The notes: a model not told the origin generated them from the letters alone. Numbered from the stretch's first letter, positions 40,824-50,009 are shown. The stretch: DNA of 64,000 bases from Bacillota bacterium (GCA_023415305.1 JAEZKZ010000102.1:1-64000), one strand, 5' to 3'. Numbers and translations are program-made.

Positions 40824-41879
40824 TTGTTAAAAAAGTTTATTGCAGTTATGGTATTGATAGGGTTGGCAGTAAATTTGATTTCCTGCGGAAAACCCGAAAA
40901 AAAACGTTATGAGGCACAGTTTTTGGAGCTGTTTGATACTGTGACCCAAATAGTAGCATATTCCGACAGCAAGGAAGAATTCACAAAACAGTCCCAGTTC
41001 ATATATGATAGCCTGAAGGAATATCACCAGTTATATGATATATATAACGATTATCCCGGAATAAATAATATAAAAACTGTAAATGATAATGCCGGTATAA
41101 AACCTGTTAAAGTGGATAAGAAAATAATCGACCTGCTTCTTTTTGCGAAAAAATGGTATAAGGATACCGATGGAAAATTGAATGTAGCATTGGGGGCGGT
41201 TCTTAAGATATGGCATAATCACAGAGAGGCAGGCATTGAAGACGAAGCTCACGCTACCCTGCCCGGTATGGAGGAGCTTAAGGAAGCCTTCAAACATGCT
41301 GATATAAATAAAGTAATTATTGATGAAGGAAATTCTACAGTTTTTCTTAAAGACCCCAAAATGAGTCTTGATGTCGGTGGAGTGGGAAAGGGGTATGCGA
41401 CAGAACAGGTTTGTCTGAATGCTGAGAAAAACGGGTTTGATTCAGGCCTCATAAGCGTGGGAGGAAATGTCAGAGCAATAGGCAGCAAGGGCGCATCGGA
41501 GGATTACTGGAACGTGGGTGTGCAAAATCCAGACAAGGAGAGCATGGAGAAAACCTTGGAGATTGCCTACTTAAAAGACATGTCACTAGTATCCAGCGGA
41601 ATTTATGAAAGGTATTATATGGTCAATGGTAAGCAGTATCACCACATAATTGATCCCGAGACTCTGTTTCCGGCTGACCACTATGCTCAGGTAACTATAC
41701 TTACAAAGGATTCAGGGGTAGCGGATGCAGCTGCAAAAGCTGCCTTTATACTGACCTTTGACAGGGCGCTGGAATATATAAATGCCCTTCCGGACATAGA
41801 GGCCATGTGGGTTTTTAAAGACGGTACAAAAAAGTACAGCAGCGGCTTTGAAAAATATTTAAGAAATAACTCTAAATAG
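40824..41879 (+). CDS. apbE: ApbE/FmnB FAD:protein FMN transferase, lipoprotein
   Basis: 351-residue enzyme that transfers FMN from FAD to Thr or Ser of target proteins outside the membrane. TTG start at 40824 behind GAGGTG (40813-40818). Signal peptide with lipobox NLISC (Cys 21). Family motifs: LFDTVTQIV, SLDVGGVGKGYATEQV (FAD/Mg binding) at about 174-189, SVGGNVRAIG, and HHIIDPETLFPAD with the conserved His and Thr. Targets should be the neighbouring PplA and possibly the NDH-2 loop. It ends the FLEET set; a separate flavin transporter gene (FmnA) is not seen nearby. Confidence 0.93.
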   Translation: MLKKFIAVMVLIGLAVNLISCGKPEKKRYEAQFLELFDTVTQIVAYSDSKEEFTKQSQFIYDSLKEYHQLYDIYNDYPGINNIKTVNDNAGIKPVKVDKKIIDLLLFAKKWYKDTDGKLNVALGAVLKIWHNHREAGIEDEAHATLPGMEELKEAFKHADINKVIIDEGNSTVFLKDPKMSLDVGGVGKGYATEQVCLNAEKNGFDSGLISVGGNVRAIGSKGASEDYWNVGVQNPDKESMEKTLEIAYLKDMSLVSSGIYERYYMVNGKQYHHIIDPETLFPADHYAQVTILTKDSGVADAAAKAAFILTFDRALEYINALPDIEAMWVFKDGTKKYSSGFEKYLRNNSK

Positions 41880-41943
41880 TCCTAATAATCTAATTGATAA
41901 AGCAAATTGTGATTGAAAATAAATAACGGGGAGTGGAGCAATC

Positions 41944-43056
41944 ATGGAAAAAAGAAGATTTGGGAAAACCGGGCTTGAAACATCAATTCTGGGTTTTGGA
42001 GGTTTCCACCTGCTGGAAATACCTGCGGAAGAAGCAAAGTACCTGCTTAACAGGTATTTGGATGCAGGCGGAAATTATATTGAAACAGCGGCAGGCTACG
42101 GAGATGGTGAATCGGAGCGGAAAATAGGTTATTCGGTGGCGCATAGGAGAAATGAATTCATACTGGCTACCAAGACTGCAGATAGAACCAAAGTGAAATG
42201 TCTTGAATCTCTGAACCGGAGCCTTAGTAATTTAAAGACCGATTATGTGGATTTGCTGATAATGCATGCAGTAGGTACAATGGCCGACCTGGATGTCATT
42301 CTGGGACCTCAGGGGGCACTGGAGGGTGCTCTTGAAGCCAAACGCGAAGGAAAGATAAAACATATAGGCATTTCCATGCACGGGCAGCCTGATGTATTAA
42401 TAAGGGCTTTGAACGAATATGATTTTGATGCGGTAATGACCACTATAAATTATTTTGACAGGTTTAATTTCCCAGAAATCGAGGAAGTATTGGTACCTCT
42501 GGCCCTTGAGAAGGAAACGGCCATCATACTGATGAAGCCTGTGGGTGACGGCCTGCTCTGGAAGTCGGCCCCGCCGGCCTTCAGGTATGCATTCTCCCAA
42601 CCGGCGGCAGTAATAGTTGCAGGTATAAACAACCGTGAAATGTTGGAGTCCGATCTGGAATATGCTGAAAAATTTGTTCCCATGTCAGGTGCTGAAATGG
42701 AGAGGCTCTTTTTTGAAGCTCCCGAACTTGGAAACTATGTGTGCAGGCAGTGCGGCAAGTGTAATGAACACTGTAAGGAAATTCCCATTCAGGAGATCTT
42801 CAAATATGAGGGTTATTATGACAGGCAGATGGCGGACGGTATTGTAACCAATGCTGCCGAATATGCTCTTAAGGAGAGGCTGCGTTTCTGGTTCGGAAAC
42901 AGGGAGCTGGCAATGGAACGCTATAGAGCGCTGGAAATCAGTCAGGACAAATTGAATGCATGTGCTGACTGTATTCCGGAATGTCCATATGGAATAGATA
43001 TTTTAAGAAAGCTCTCCATTGCTGATTATAAGCTTGCAGGAAGAGATATATACTAA
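41944..43056 (+). CDS. aldo/keto reductase with C-terminal Fe-S domain
   Basis: 370-residue protein. The N-terminal 270 residues are an aldo/keto reductase barrel (MEKRRFGKTGLETSILGFGGFHL, AGGNYIETAAGYGDGESERKIG, LATKTADR, KIKHIGISMHG). The C-terminal part has two cysteine sets, CRQCGKCNEHCKEIPI and CADCIPECPYGID, that probably bind 4Fe-4S clusters. GGGGAGTGGAGC precedes ATG 41944. A similar protein begins at 63037. The likely role is electron transfer between ferredoxin-type carriers and a carbonyl substrate; the substrate is unknown. It precedes the hydrogenase-like gene. Confidence 0.88.
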   Translation: MEKRRFGKTGLETSILGFGGFHLLEIPAEEAKYLLNRYLDAGGNYIETAAGYGDGESERKIGYSVAHRRNEFILATKTADRTKVKCLESLNRSLSNLKTDYVDLLIMHAVGTMADLDVILGPQGALEGALEAKREGKIKHIGISMHGQPDVLIRALNEYDFDAVMTTINYFDRFNFPEIEEVLVPLALEKETAIILMKPVGDGLLWKSAPPAFRYAFSQPAAVIVAGINNREMLESDLEYAEKFVPMSGAEMERLFFEAPELGNYVCRQCGKCNEHCKEIPIQEIFKYEGYYDRQMADGIVTNAAEYALKERLRFWFGNRELAMERYRALEISQDKLNACADCIPECPYGIDILRKLSIADYKLAGRDIY

Positions 43057-43091
43057 CTCTGTAGCGTTGATTCACATGCGAAAGGTAAACT

Positions 43092-43198
43092 ACATGGCCA
43101 ATTAACCTCATTTATTCGCCTCATGAGCGGATATGGGAGTAGACTGACTTCATTACATATTGTTGCCGCTATTACGGCTCAAAGCCACTATAGCAGAT
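43092..43198 (+). repeat. mosaic repeat modules M2 and M1 before the hydrogenase-like gene
   Basis: CATGGCCAATTAACCTC-type module M2 (43092-43137) and a GCCGCTATTACGGC...AAAGCCACTA module M1 (43165-43198) are both found again, in opposite order, at 51604-51680. TTAACCTC (43102-43109) is the exact complement of the ribosome-site segment GAGGTTAA (43202-43209). Confidence 0.7.
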
Positions 43199-43210
43199 CA
43201 GGAGGTTAAC

Positions 43211-44458
43211 ATGCAGACTTTTCAGGAATTATATAACAGATTGGTGAAAGCGGCGGTTGAAAACAGGGTTGAGCAGGAAGTTGAGGAAATCAAAAAACAG
43301 GATTTTGATCCACATCAGCTTGATTGCCTCTTACACCCGAAGGATTACGGCCCGGTTTGGCGACTGGGTCCTTGCGACTGCTGTGGAGATGGAGAAAACT
43401 GCCCCACCAGATGTCTATTTGATTCAATTGAAAAAGATGAAAAAGGGAATATATCAATCAATATCGAGAAGTGTGTGGGTTGTTCGGATTGTATAGACAG
43501 ATGTAAGGCCGAAAAACTGGTAGGCAGCAAGGATATCCTTCCTGTACTGGATGCTGTCAATAATGCTAAAGGACCTGTCTACGCAATGATAGCACCGGCT
43601 TATATAAGCCAGTTCAGTGAAAAGGTTACTCCCGGCAAACTGCGTAGTGCCTTTAAGCGACTTGGCTTTGCCGGGATGCTTGAAGTAGCGCTTTTTGCAG
43701 ATATTCTTACATTGAAGGAAGCACTGGAGTTCGACAGGAAAATACAGGACGAAAAGGATTTTCTTCTGACGAGCTGCTGCTGCCCAATGTGGATAGCCAT
43801 GATAAGGAGAGTCTACAGTCAGTATGTTCCCCATGTTCCTGGCTCTGTTTCGCCGATGGTAGCCTGCGGCCGGTCGGTTAAGCTGCTGGAGCCAAACGCT
43901 GTAACTGTGTTTATCGGACCATGTATTGCAAAGAAGGCCGAAGCCCGCGAAAAGGATATTGCAGATGCAGTTGACTTTGTTCTGACCTTTCAGGAAGTCC
44001 AGGACATTTTTGACGCCGCCGGTATTGATCCTGCCGGGTTGGAGGAGGATTTGAGAGACCATTCCTCAAAGGCCGGAAGAATCTATGCCAGAACCGGCGG
44101 GGTTAGCGAAGCGGTACAGAGTACTGTTGAGAGGCTAAATCCCCACCGTAGGATATCAGTCAAAGCCCAGCAGGCAGATGGAATGCCGGCCTGCAAGGAA
44201 CTTCTGACAGCCCTGAGGGAGGGGCGGATAACTGCGAACTTCCTTGAGGGAATGGGCTGTGTTGGAGGCTGCGTAGGTGGACCCAAAGCCATATTAAACC
44301 GTGAGGAAGGCAGAAAAAATGTAATAACCTATGGCGACGAGGCAACCTATTCCACACCTATTGATAACCCATATGTAATTGACCTGCTCCGTCGGCTGGG
44401 CTTTGATACCATTGAGAGCCTGCTGGAACGCAGCGACATTTTCACAAGAGAATTCTAG
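43211..44458 (+). CDS. [FeFe]-hydrogenase large-subunit-like protein with N-terminal Fe-S clusters
   Basis: 415-residue protein. N-terminal cysteine cluster at 55-68 (CDCCGDGENCPTRC) and a ferredoxin-type CVGCSDCIDRC (88-98). Then the H-cluster motifs: L1 TSCCCPMW (187-194), L2 GPCIAKKAEA (236-245) and L3 EGMGCVGGCVGG (346-357). All four cysteines for the H-cluster are present; the usual MPC of L2 reads GPC, as in less-studied (group B-like) enzymes. AGGAGG (43200-43205) sets ATG 43211. Hydrogen production or sensing is possible. Maturases HydEFG are not in the window. Confidence 0.85.
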   Translation: MQTFQELYNRLVKAAVENRVEQEVEEIKKQDFDPHQLDCLLHPKDYGPVWRLGPCDCCGDGENCPTRCLFDSIEKDEKGNISINIEKCVGCSDCIDRCKAEKLVGSKDILPVLDAVNNAKGPVYAMIAPAYISQFSEKVTPGKLRSAFKRLGFAGMLEVALFADILTLKEALEFDRKIQDEKDFLLTSCCCPMWIAMIRRVYSQYVPHVPGSVSPMVACGRSVKLLEPNAVTVFIGPCIAKKAEAREKDIADAVDFVLTFQEVQDIFDAAGIDPAGLEEDLRDHSSKAGRIYARTGGVSEAVQSTVERLNPHRRISVKAQQADGMPACKELLTALREGRITANFLEGMGCVGGCVGGPKAILNREEGRKNVITYGDEATYSTPIDNPYVIDLLRRLGFDTIESLLERSDIFTREF

Positions 44459-44462
44459 TCAC

Positions 44463-44516
44463 AAAGAGCTTACTGAAACAGTATGGTTAACATACAATTT
44501 CCTGTAAGCTCTTTTT
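44463..44516 (+). terminator. intrinsic terminator after the hydrogenase-like gene
   Basis: Perfect 11-base stem AAAGAGCTTAC (44463-44473) / GTAAGCTCTTT (44504-44514) with a 30-base loop, then a T run. Confidence 0.82.
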
Positions 44517-44655
44517 TATGTAAATCACACTGTTTAGAGCGTAACCCATTATGGTAACCCGACATATATTATAAGGGGATACTGCACTTATATGCCAATG
44601 GTTATTGGTTATTGGATTGCAAATCCAACAGAAATAACAGGAAAGAGTGATTTAT

Positions 44656-45936
44656 TTGAGAATACATGTTGTACGACGTGGTGAAAGCATCTATACAATT
44701 GCACGTAGTTATAATGTCTCACCTCAGAAGATAATTTCTGACAACGAGCTCAGGAATCCTGAACAGCTGGTAGTAGGACAAACTTTGGTCATACTTGAGG
44801 GAACCCGGTATCATGTGGTGACCCCGGGACAATCCTTATATTCCATTGCAGCTTTATACAGGATAAGCATAAATGAAATACTTGAAGCAAATCCTCAAAT
44901 TACCAATCCGGCACAGATATCAGTCGGTCAGACAATTGTTATTCCTCCCAGAACAATTAATTTTGGAACTACCGAAGTTAATGGCTACACTTTCCCGAAT
45001 ATCAATACTGAGGTTTTAAGAAAGACTCTTCCCAATCTCACATATCTGAGTATATTCAGCTACCAGGTAAGGTCAGACGGAAGCCTTAAGTCAATAGACG
45101 ATGAACCGCTAATTCGTGCAGCACGGGCAGCCGGCGTAGCACCTTTAATGGTTATCACCAACATCGGAGAAGAAGGAGGCTTTAACAGTGACATCGCACA
45201 TGAGGTTTTAACCAACCAAGCGGCTCAGGATAACCTTATAAATAATCTGACAAGAACTCTTAGAGAGAAGAATTATTTCGGCCTCGACATCGATTTCGAG
45301 TATATCTATCCCTATGACAGAGAGAGCTACAATAATTTTCTAAGAAGAGTAGTAAACACATTCAGACCTCTGGGATACACCATCACCACAGCGTTAGCGC
45401 CCAAGACCTCGGCAGGTCAGGTGGGAAAGCTTTATGAGGCCCATGATTATCCTGTTCACGGGGCTCTTGTAGACCACGTTATTATTATGACCTATGAATT
45501 TGGCTATACCTATAGTGCGCCAATGGCAGTATCTCCTATCCCAGGTATAAGGAGAGTGCTTGATTATGCAGTAACTGCTATTCCAAGAGAAAAAATATTT
45601 ATGGGTATTTCAAATTATGGCTACGACTGGACTCTGCCGTATCGACCGGGAACGGCTGCCAGAACTGTGACAAACACCGGGGCTGTGGAGCTTGCCTGGA
45701 GAAGGGGTGCTGTCATACAGTATGATGAAAGAGCACAAGCTCCGTTTTTCTATTATTACGATGATAATGGAAGACAGCATGTGGTGTGGTTCGAGGATGC
45801 CAGGAGCGTATTGGCTAAATTTACTCTTGCCAATGAATTCAGACTGGGAGGACTAAGTTATTGGACAATAATGAGCTACTTCCCTCAAAACTGGCTGGTT
45901 CTGAGAAATGTTTTCAATATCAGAAAGGTTCTATAG
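44656..45936 (+). CDS. LysM-GH18 peptidoglycan hydrolase (SleL/YaaH-like)
   Basis: 426-residue N-acetylglucosaminidase-type enzyme acting on spore cortex or cell wall. Two LysM modules (about 2-45: HVVRRGESIYTIARSYNV; about 52-96: YHVVTPGQSLYSIAALY) precede a GH18 barrel (about 105-420). The catalytic motif is DIDFE at 211-215 with Glu215 as the acid. No signal peptide is seen, in keeping with SleL proteins made inside the mother cell. I chose TTG 44656 (MRIHVVRRGE, as in YaaH) behind AGGAAAGAG; the in-frame GTG 44647 overlaps that site. Confidence 0.9.
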   Translation: MRIHVVRRGESIYTIARSYNVSPQKIISDNELRNPEQLVVGQTLVILEGTRYHVVTPGQSLYSIAALYRISINEILEANPQITNPAQISVGQTIVIPPRTINFGTTEVNGYTFPNINTEVLRKTLPNLTYLSIFSYQVRSDGSLKSIDDEPLIRAARAAGVAPLMVITNIGEEGGFNSDIAHEVLTNQAAQDNLINNLTRTLREKNYFGLDIDFEYIYPYDRESYNNFLRRVVNTFRPLGYTITTALAPKTSAGQVGKLYEAHDYPVHGALVDHVIIMTYEFGYTYSAPMAVSPIPGIRRVLDYAVTAIPREKIFMGISNYGYDWTLPYRPGTAARTVTNTGAVELAWRRGAVIQYDERAQAPFFYYYDDNGRQHVVWFEDARSVLAKFTLANEFRLGGLSYWTIMSYFPQNWLVLRNVFNIRKVL

Positions 45937-46081
45937 AATAAGTAATTTTTCCATTTTTTTAAACTTATTGACATTAGGTGTAGCTTGTGTTATTGTCTGC
46001 TTTGAATAGTTTTTAACGAGGCGTTATAATTATTCACATTCGTATGTAAAGCCTTGGATAACAAGGATATTCGTTAGGTTG

Positions 46082-46110
46082 AAATCCACAGATTGATATG
46101 CTGTGGATTT
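46082..46110 (+). promoter_or_regulatory. leader hairpin 30 bases before speA
   Basis: Perfect 10-base stem AAATCCACAG (46082-46091) / CTGTGGATTT (46101-46110) with a 9-base loop and no long T run. A TTGACA box at 45968-45973 lies upstream, so this is part of a leader of roughly 150 bases. It could influence translation or act as a weak attenuator. Confidence 0.5.
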
Positions 46111-46141
46111 TAGCGACTCTATTGAATGAAAGGAAGCAGAT

Positions 46142-48061
46142 ATGAATAAGGCGGAACTTTTAGGAAGATGGACCAAAGAAAAGTCTGAAGAACTTTATGG
46201 TATTAAAAACTGGGGTAACGGATATTTTTCAATTTCAGACAATGGGGAGGTTCTGGTAAACCCGTATAAGGATAATGAGTCGGCTGCAGTCAGCCTTATG
46301 GATATTATTTCCGGTGTACGTGAGCGCGGGCTTGATATGCCTGTACTTTTACGTTTTGAAAATCTTTTGGATTCACAGATTTCTTTTCTGAACAACTCTT
46401 TTAACGATGCGATGAAAAAGCTTAATTACAGGGGCGCTTACAGAGGAGTTTATCCGATAAAAGTAAACCAGCAGCAACAGGTAGTCGAGGAAGTAACCAA
46501 ATTCGGACAGCGCTATCACCATGGTCTTGAAGTAGGGAGTAAAGCTGAGCTGGTTGCAGCTTTATCCGTAATGAAAGATAAAGAAGCCTGCTTAATCTGC
46601 AACGGCTACAAGGATGAAGAATTTATTGATTTGGGACTGTACGCGGTAAAGATGGGCTTTAAATGCTTTTTCGTTATTGAAATACCCGGTGAACTGGATA
46701 TTGTAATGGAGAGATCAAGGGTGTTAGGTATAAAACCCAATATAGGAATCAGAATAAAACTTTCTGCAAAGGCAGGAGGGCATTGGACCGAGTCTGGCGG
46801 TGACAGAAGCATTTTCGGCTTGAATATGTCACAGGTTATTGCCATGGTGGACGAGCTCAAGGAAAAGAATATGCTTGATTCACTTAAGCTGCTGCATTAC
46901 CACCTCGGTTCACAGATTCCAAACATCAGGGATATCCGTTCTGCTGTACTTGAGGCGGCTCGTGTATATGCCGAGCTGGTTAAGGAAGGCGCACCGATGG
47001 GGTTTCTTGACCTGGGCGGCGGATTGGCTGTTGACTACGACGGTTCGAACACTAACTATACCTGCAGCCGTAACTACACGGTGGAAGAGTACTGCACCGA
47101 TATAGTCGAGGCCGTTATGACAACACTTGATTCAAGTGAAGTACCTCATCCTATAATAGTGACCGAATCCGGGAGAACGACAGTTGCCTACTATTCGGTA
47201 TTGCTGTTCAATGTTCTTGATGTGGAAAGGTTTGAGGAACATAATATACCGGATACTTTAGATGAAAATACGTCTGAGCAGATAAAGAACCTGTTTGATG
47301 TAAACAAAAACGTTACTCAAAAGAATGTTCAGGAGTGCTATAATGATGCTCTCTACTATCGTGATGAAATAAGGGATATGTTCAAGCATGGAAGGATAAG
47401 CCTCAGAGAACGTGCATTCTCTGAGAAAATATTCTGGAATACCATCAACCAGATTGCTAAGGAAAAGCAGAAACTGAAAAACGCTCCCCCTGATTTGGAG
47501 GATATTGAAAGCGCAATTGCGGATATATACTACTGTAATTTCTCGGTATTCCAATCCATTCCGGACAGCTGGGCTATTGATCAGCTTTTTCCAATTATGC
47601 CGCTTCACAGGCTGCTGGAGATGCCAAAACGCGACGCAGTTATAGCTGATATTACCTGTGATTGTGATGGTAAGATAGATCACTTTATTGATCTGCATGA
47701 TGTACGAAATACTTTGCCGCTCCACGATATGAAAAACGGTGATGACTATTATCTCGGAGTATTCCTGGTTGGGGCTTATCAGGAAACCCTGGGGGATCTT
47801 CATAACCTTTTCGGAGATACAAATGTAGTCAGTGTCAGGATTAATGGTGACGGAACCTATGACCTTGTCAAGGAAATTCACGGCGACAGTGTATCGGATG
47901 TTTTGTCATATGTAGAATTTGACCCGAAGGACATGCTGATAAGCTTCCGTGAAAAAGCTGAGGACGCTATTCGCGATGGTCTTATCTGTGCAAGTGAAAG
48001 ACCTGAAATAATGAGAGCCTATGATAATGGTTTGCGCGGTTACACTTATTATGAAAGGTAA
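46142..48061 (+). CDS. speA: biosynthetic arginine decarboxylase
   Basis: 639-residue PLP enzyme (fold III, SpeA type) that converts arginine to agmatine, the first step to polyamines. The PLP lysine lies in GVYPIKVNQ (102-110, Lys107). HHGLEVGSKAELVAAL, LLHYHLGSQIPNI and DLGGGLAVDY follow, and the C-terminal half carries the region with SFSVFQSIPDSWAID-type sequence of the biosynthetic form. Full length for the family. AAAGGAAGC precedes ATG 46142. Carboxynorspermidine synthase and decarboxylase are encoded 4 kb downstream; no agmatinase or agmatine deiminase is in the window. Confidence 0.95.
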   Translation: MNKAELLGRWTKEKSEELYGIKNWGNGYFSISDNGEVLVNPYKDNESAAVSLMDIISGVRERGLDMPVLLRFENLLDSQISFLNNSFNDAMKKLNYRGAYRGVYPIKVNQQQQVVEEVTKFGQRYHHGLEVGSKAELVAALSVMKDKEACLICNGYKDEEFIDLGLYAVKMGFKCFFVIEIPGELDIVMERSRVLGIKPNIGIRIKLSAKAGGHWTESGGDRSIFGLNMSQVIAMVDELKEKNMLDSLKLLHYHLGSQIPNIRDIRSAVLEAARVYAELVKEGAPMGFLDLGGGLAVDYDGSNTNYTCSRNYTVEEYCTDIVEAVMTTLDSSEVPHPIIVTESGRTTVAYYSVLLFNVLDVERFEEHNIPDTLDENTSEQIKNLFDVNKNVTQKNVQECYNDALYYRDEIRDMFKHGRISLRERAFSEKIFWNTINQIAKEKQKLKNAPPDLEDIESAIADIYYCNFSVFQSIPDSWAIDQLFPIMPLHRLLEMPKRDAVIADITCDCDGKIDHFIDLHDVRNTLPLHDMKNGDDYYLGVFLVGAYQETLGDLHNLFGDTNVVSVRINGDGTYDLVKEIHGDSVSDVLSYVEFDPKDMLISFREKAEDAIRDGLICASERPEIMRAYDNGLRGYTYYER

Positions 48062-48120
48062 GTTTTGTACAGATAGATTGCATTTAAAAGATTTAATCAT
48101 AATTTGAAATTAAGATAGAC

Positions 48121-48149
48121 GGGCAGCTTAATAGAGCTGCCCTTTATTA
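48121..48149. terminator. bidirectional terminator between speA and the spore-surface gene
   Basis: Perfect 8-base stem GGGCAGCT (48121-48128) / AGCTGCCC (48135-48142), 6-base loop, then TTTATTATT. It lies after speA and overlaps the end of the convergent gene. Confidence 0.8.
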
Positions 48150-50009
48150 TTGGGTTCTTTCATCAAAAATTACAGCATTATTATTCGCAGAAGATAGCTC
48201 TTCAAGATCGTCATAAGGAGGTCCAAACGGAGTACGCGAGGTAATCACCATATCTGCGTCATTTGGAAGACCAAGCCAGGAGTTTTCACTTATTTGTGCC
48301 CTTCCTCCGTCAATTGAAATACCACAGCGTGTATCTGATATATTGTTTACTGATATCAAACCACGGGAATATTCCAAAAGGTGTAATCCTGTGTCCAATG
48401 AATTAATTCTGTTGTTTTCAATAACATAGTTATCAGCCCCCTCCTCAACTGTTGTTATCCCAGCCAGAAGCTGCGGGGAAACCGTTTTTCCGGGGCCTGA
48501 AAGGTTGCAGTTTACTATTACGGCGTCGGTTGACATGATTCTGATTAGTTCAGAAGGGCGTCGTACTGCACTTCCTATTGATATTCCGTTCAGGCGTACA
48601 GCCGGTGCATTGATAATCACAGGAGTTGAGTCGGTTTCAGGTGAAATGGACGGATTTTCTTCTCCCAAAAGGGTTACTCCTGCCTTTGTAATATTTAATG
48701 TACCAACGGTAAAGGCTCCTCTGAGATGAACCGTTCCTCCCGGCTCAACAGCTGCTAGTGCTACTTCTATAGTTCCCAGCGGATGCCGTTGATTTCCTAC
48801 TCCACCTTCAGCTCCCGAAAGGGCATATATATTTGTAAAGTCTACAGAGTACTCAACGGCGTAATCAAGTACGGTCTGTATATCTGATGCATTGGCGTAA
48901 CCTGCTGCCGGGCGCTGTGTTATTAATTCTGAAAGCACCTGCGCCTGCTGGGCGCCGGAAATGGTATCAAACTCTGCAAGATTTAAGCCTAGAGCCGGAT
49001 TGCTAACTGCGGCTTGCATTTCGGTTTCTGTTTCAGCCTGATTGGCTGCAGTCAAAGGAGGGGAAGGTTCTTCAGCAGGTCCTACCTTCAAAATAAGAAG
49101 AGAGGCTGTCACATTGATTTCAGTACCACTCAATCTGTAGTTTAATATTATAGGCTCAAGGCTGTTATGGTTACGTACTGTCAGAATATCGCCTGCTTGA
49201 GCACTTATAACAGCCATTCCGGAATTTGAGGAAGACGAAGGCAGCCCAACTGAATAGGTCGAGCCCGGAACCATATTGTTATTCAGAAATAGAGCAAACT
49301 GACTTGGCCTTTGACCATTCACACTGAACCAAACAGCATAAGTGCCTGGCTCATCTAGTGAGACCGAACCACTTCCTGCCGTGTGAGACACTCCATGCAT
49401 AATTCCGTTATTACTAAAGGGTACACTGCTTTCAGGAGTAATGCTTTGGTTTCCGGTATTATAAACATATCCGTAGGCTATGGTGGCTTCAGGTGCTATG
49501 ACGGTGTAATTCAATATCAGTTTAGGGAAATAAGGCTCCCATATAATATTATCACTTCCAAACTGTATGAGTGTATTAGCAGCTGAATTTGTCAGAGCAA
49601 GGCCATTATTTACATATATTCCGCCCAGCCAGTCATTTACAAGCTGGGTAACGTCTATATGTATAGTTTTATACAAGTCCTCTGATGTAATATCAACCTG
49701 TGATGAAGTGGCTTCAATAGTTGGAAATGTATCATATGTCACATAAGAGGCGTCAAAGGATTCAGTTACCCTGTTTACGATAATTGTATCTATGCCGGGT
49801 ACGGTCTTTGAAATTACAGCCAATTGTAAATATGCACTATCTACTGAATTTGCAGCTATAGTTGTAAAATCAAACTTAAGTAAGCCTATACAGTTTTCAA
49901 AAATTTCATCTTTACCTGCGTAAAGCAGGGGATGATATGAGAAGTTATCCTTAGGTTGAGCTGAGGATACAAAAGTATTCTGAGAAACAGTTAAAACAAC
50001 GGGAGTCAT
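48147..50009 (-). CDS. large surface protein: DNRLRE, BclA-C-like and beta-helix domains
   Basis: 620-residue protein without a signal peptide. Residues about 1-170 resemble the DNRLRE domain (GLLKFDFTTIAANSVDSAYLQL, TIHIDVTQLVNDW, PKLILNY). Residues about 175-320 match the TNF-like BclA C-terminal domain (GYVYNTG, EPGTYAVWFSVNG, PSQFALFLNNNMVPGSTY, ILTVRNHNS). After an Ala/Gln/Glu-rich helical linker (about 330-420), a right-handed beta-helix follows (NAPAVRLNGISIGSA, VIVNCNLSG, YVIENNRINSLDTG, LISVNNISDTRCGIS). A spore exosporium role is inferred. AGAAGGA sets ATG 50009 rather than 50051. Confidence 0.78.
   Translation of the reverse strand: MTPVVLTVSQNTFVSSAQPKDNFSYHPLLYAGKDEIFENCIGLLKFDFTTIAANSVDSAYLQLAVISKTVPGIDTIIVNRVTESFDASYVTYDTFPTIEATSSQVDITSEDLYKTIHIDVTQLVNDWLGGIYVNNGLALTNSAANTLIQFGSDNIIWEPYFPKLILNYTVIAPEATIAYGYVYNTGNQSITPESSVPFSNNGIMHGVSHTAGSGSVSLDEPGTYAVWFSVNGQRPSQFALFLNNNMVPGSTYSVGLPSSSSNSGMAVISAQAGDILTVRNHNSLEPIILNYRLSGTEINVTASLLILKVGPAEEPSPPLTAANQAETETEMQAAVSNPALGLNLAEFDTISGAQQAQVLSELITQRPAAGYANASDIQTVLDYAVEYSVDFTNIYALSGAEGGVGNQRHPLGTIEVALAAVEPGGTVHLRGAFTVGTLNITKAGVTLLGEENPSISPETDSTPVIINAPAVRLNGISIGSAVRRPSELIRIMSTDAVIVNCNLSGPGKTVSPQLLAGITTVEEGADNYVIENNRINSLDTGLHLLEYSRGLISVNNISDTRCGISIDGGRAQISENSWLGLPNDADMVITSRTPFGPPYDDLEELSSANNNAVIFDERTQ

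Noticed and set aside
43454..44062. 202-codon open frame on the minus strand
   Set aside because: Antisense to the hydrogenase-like gene with conserved Cys motifs; an artefact of codon composition.
47258..47881. 207-codon open frame on the minus strand
   Set aside because: Antisense to speA; no recognisable protein features.
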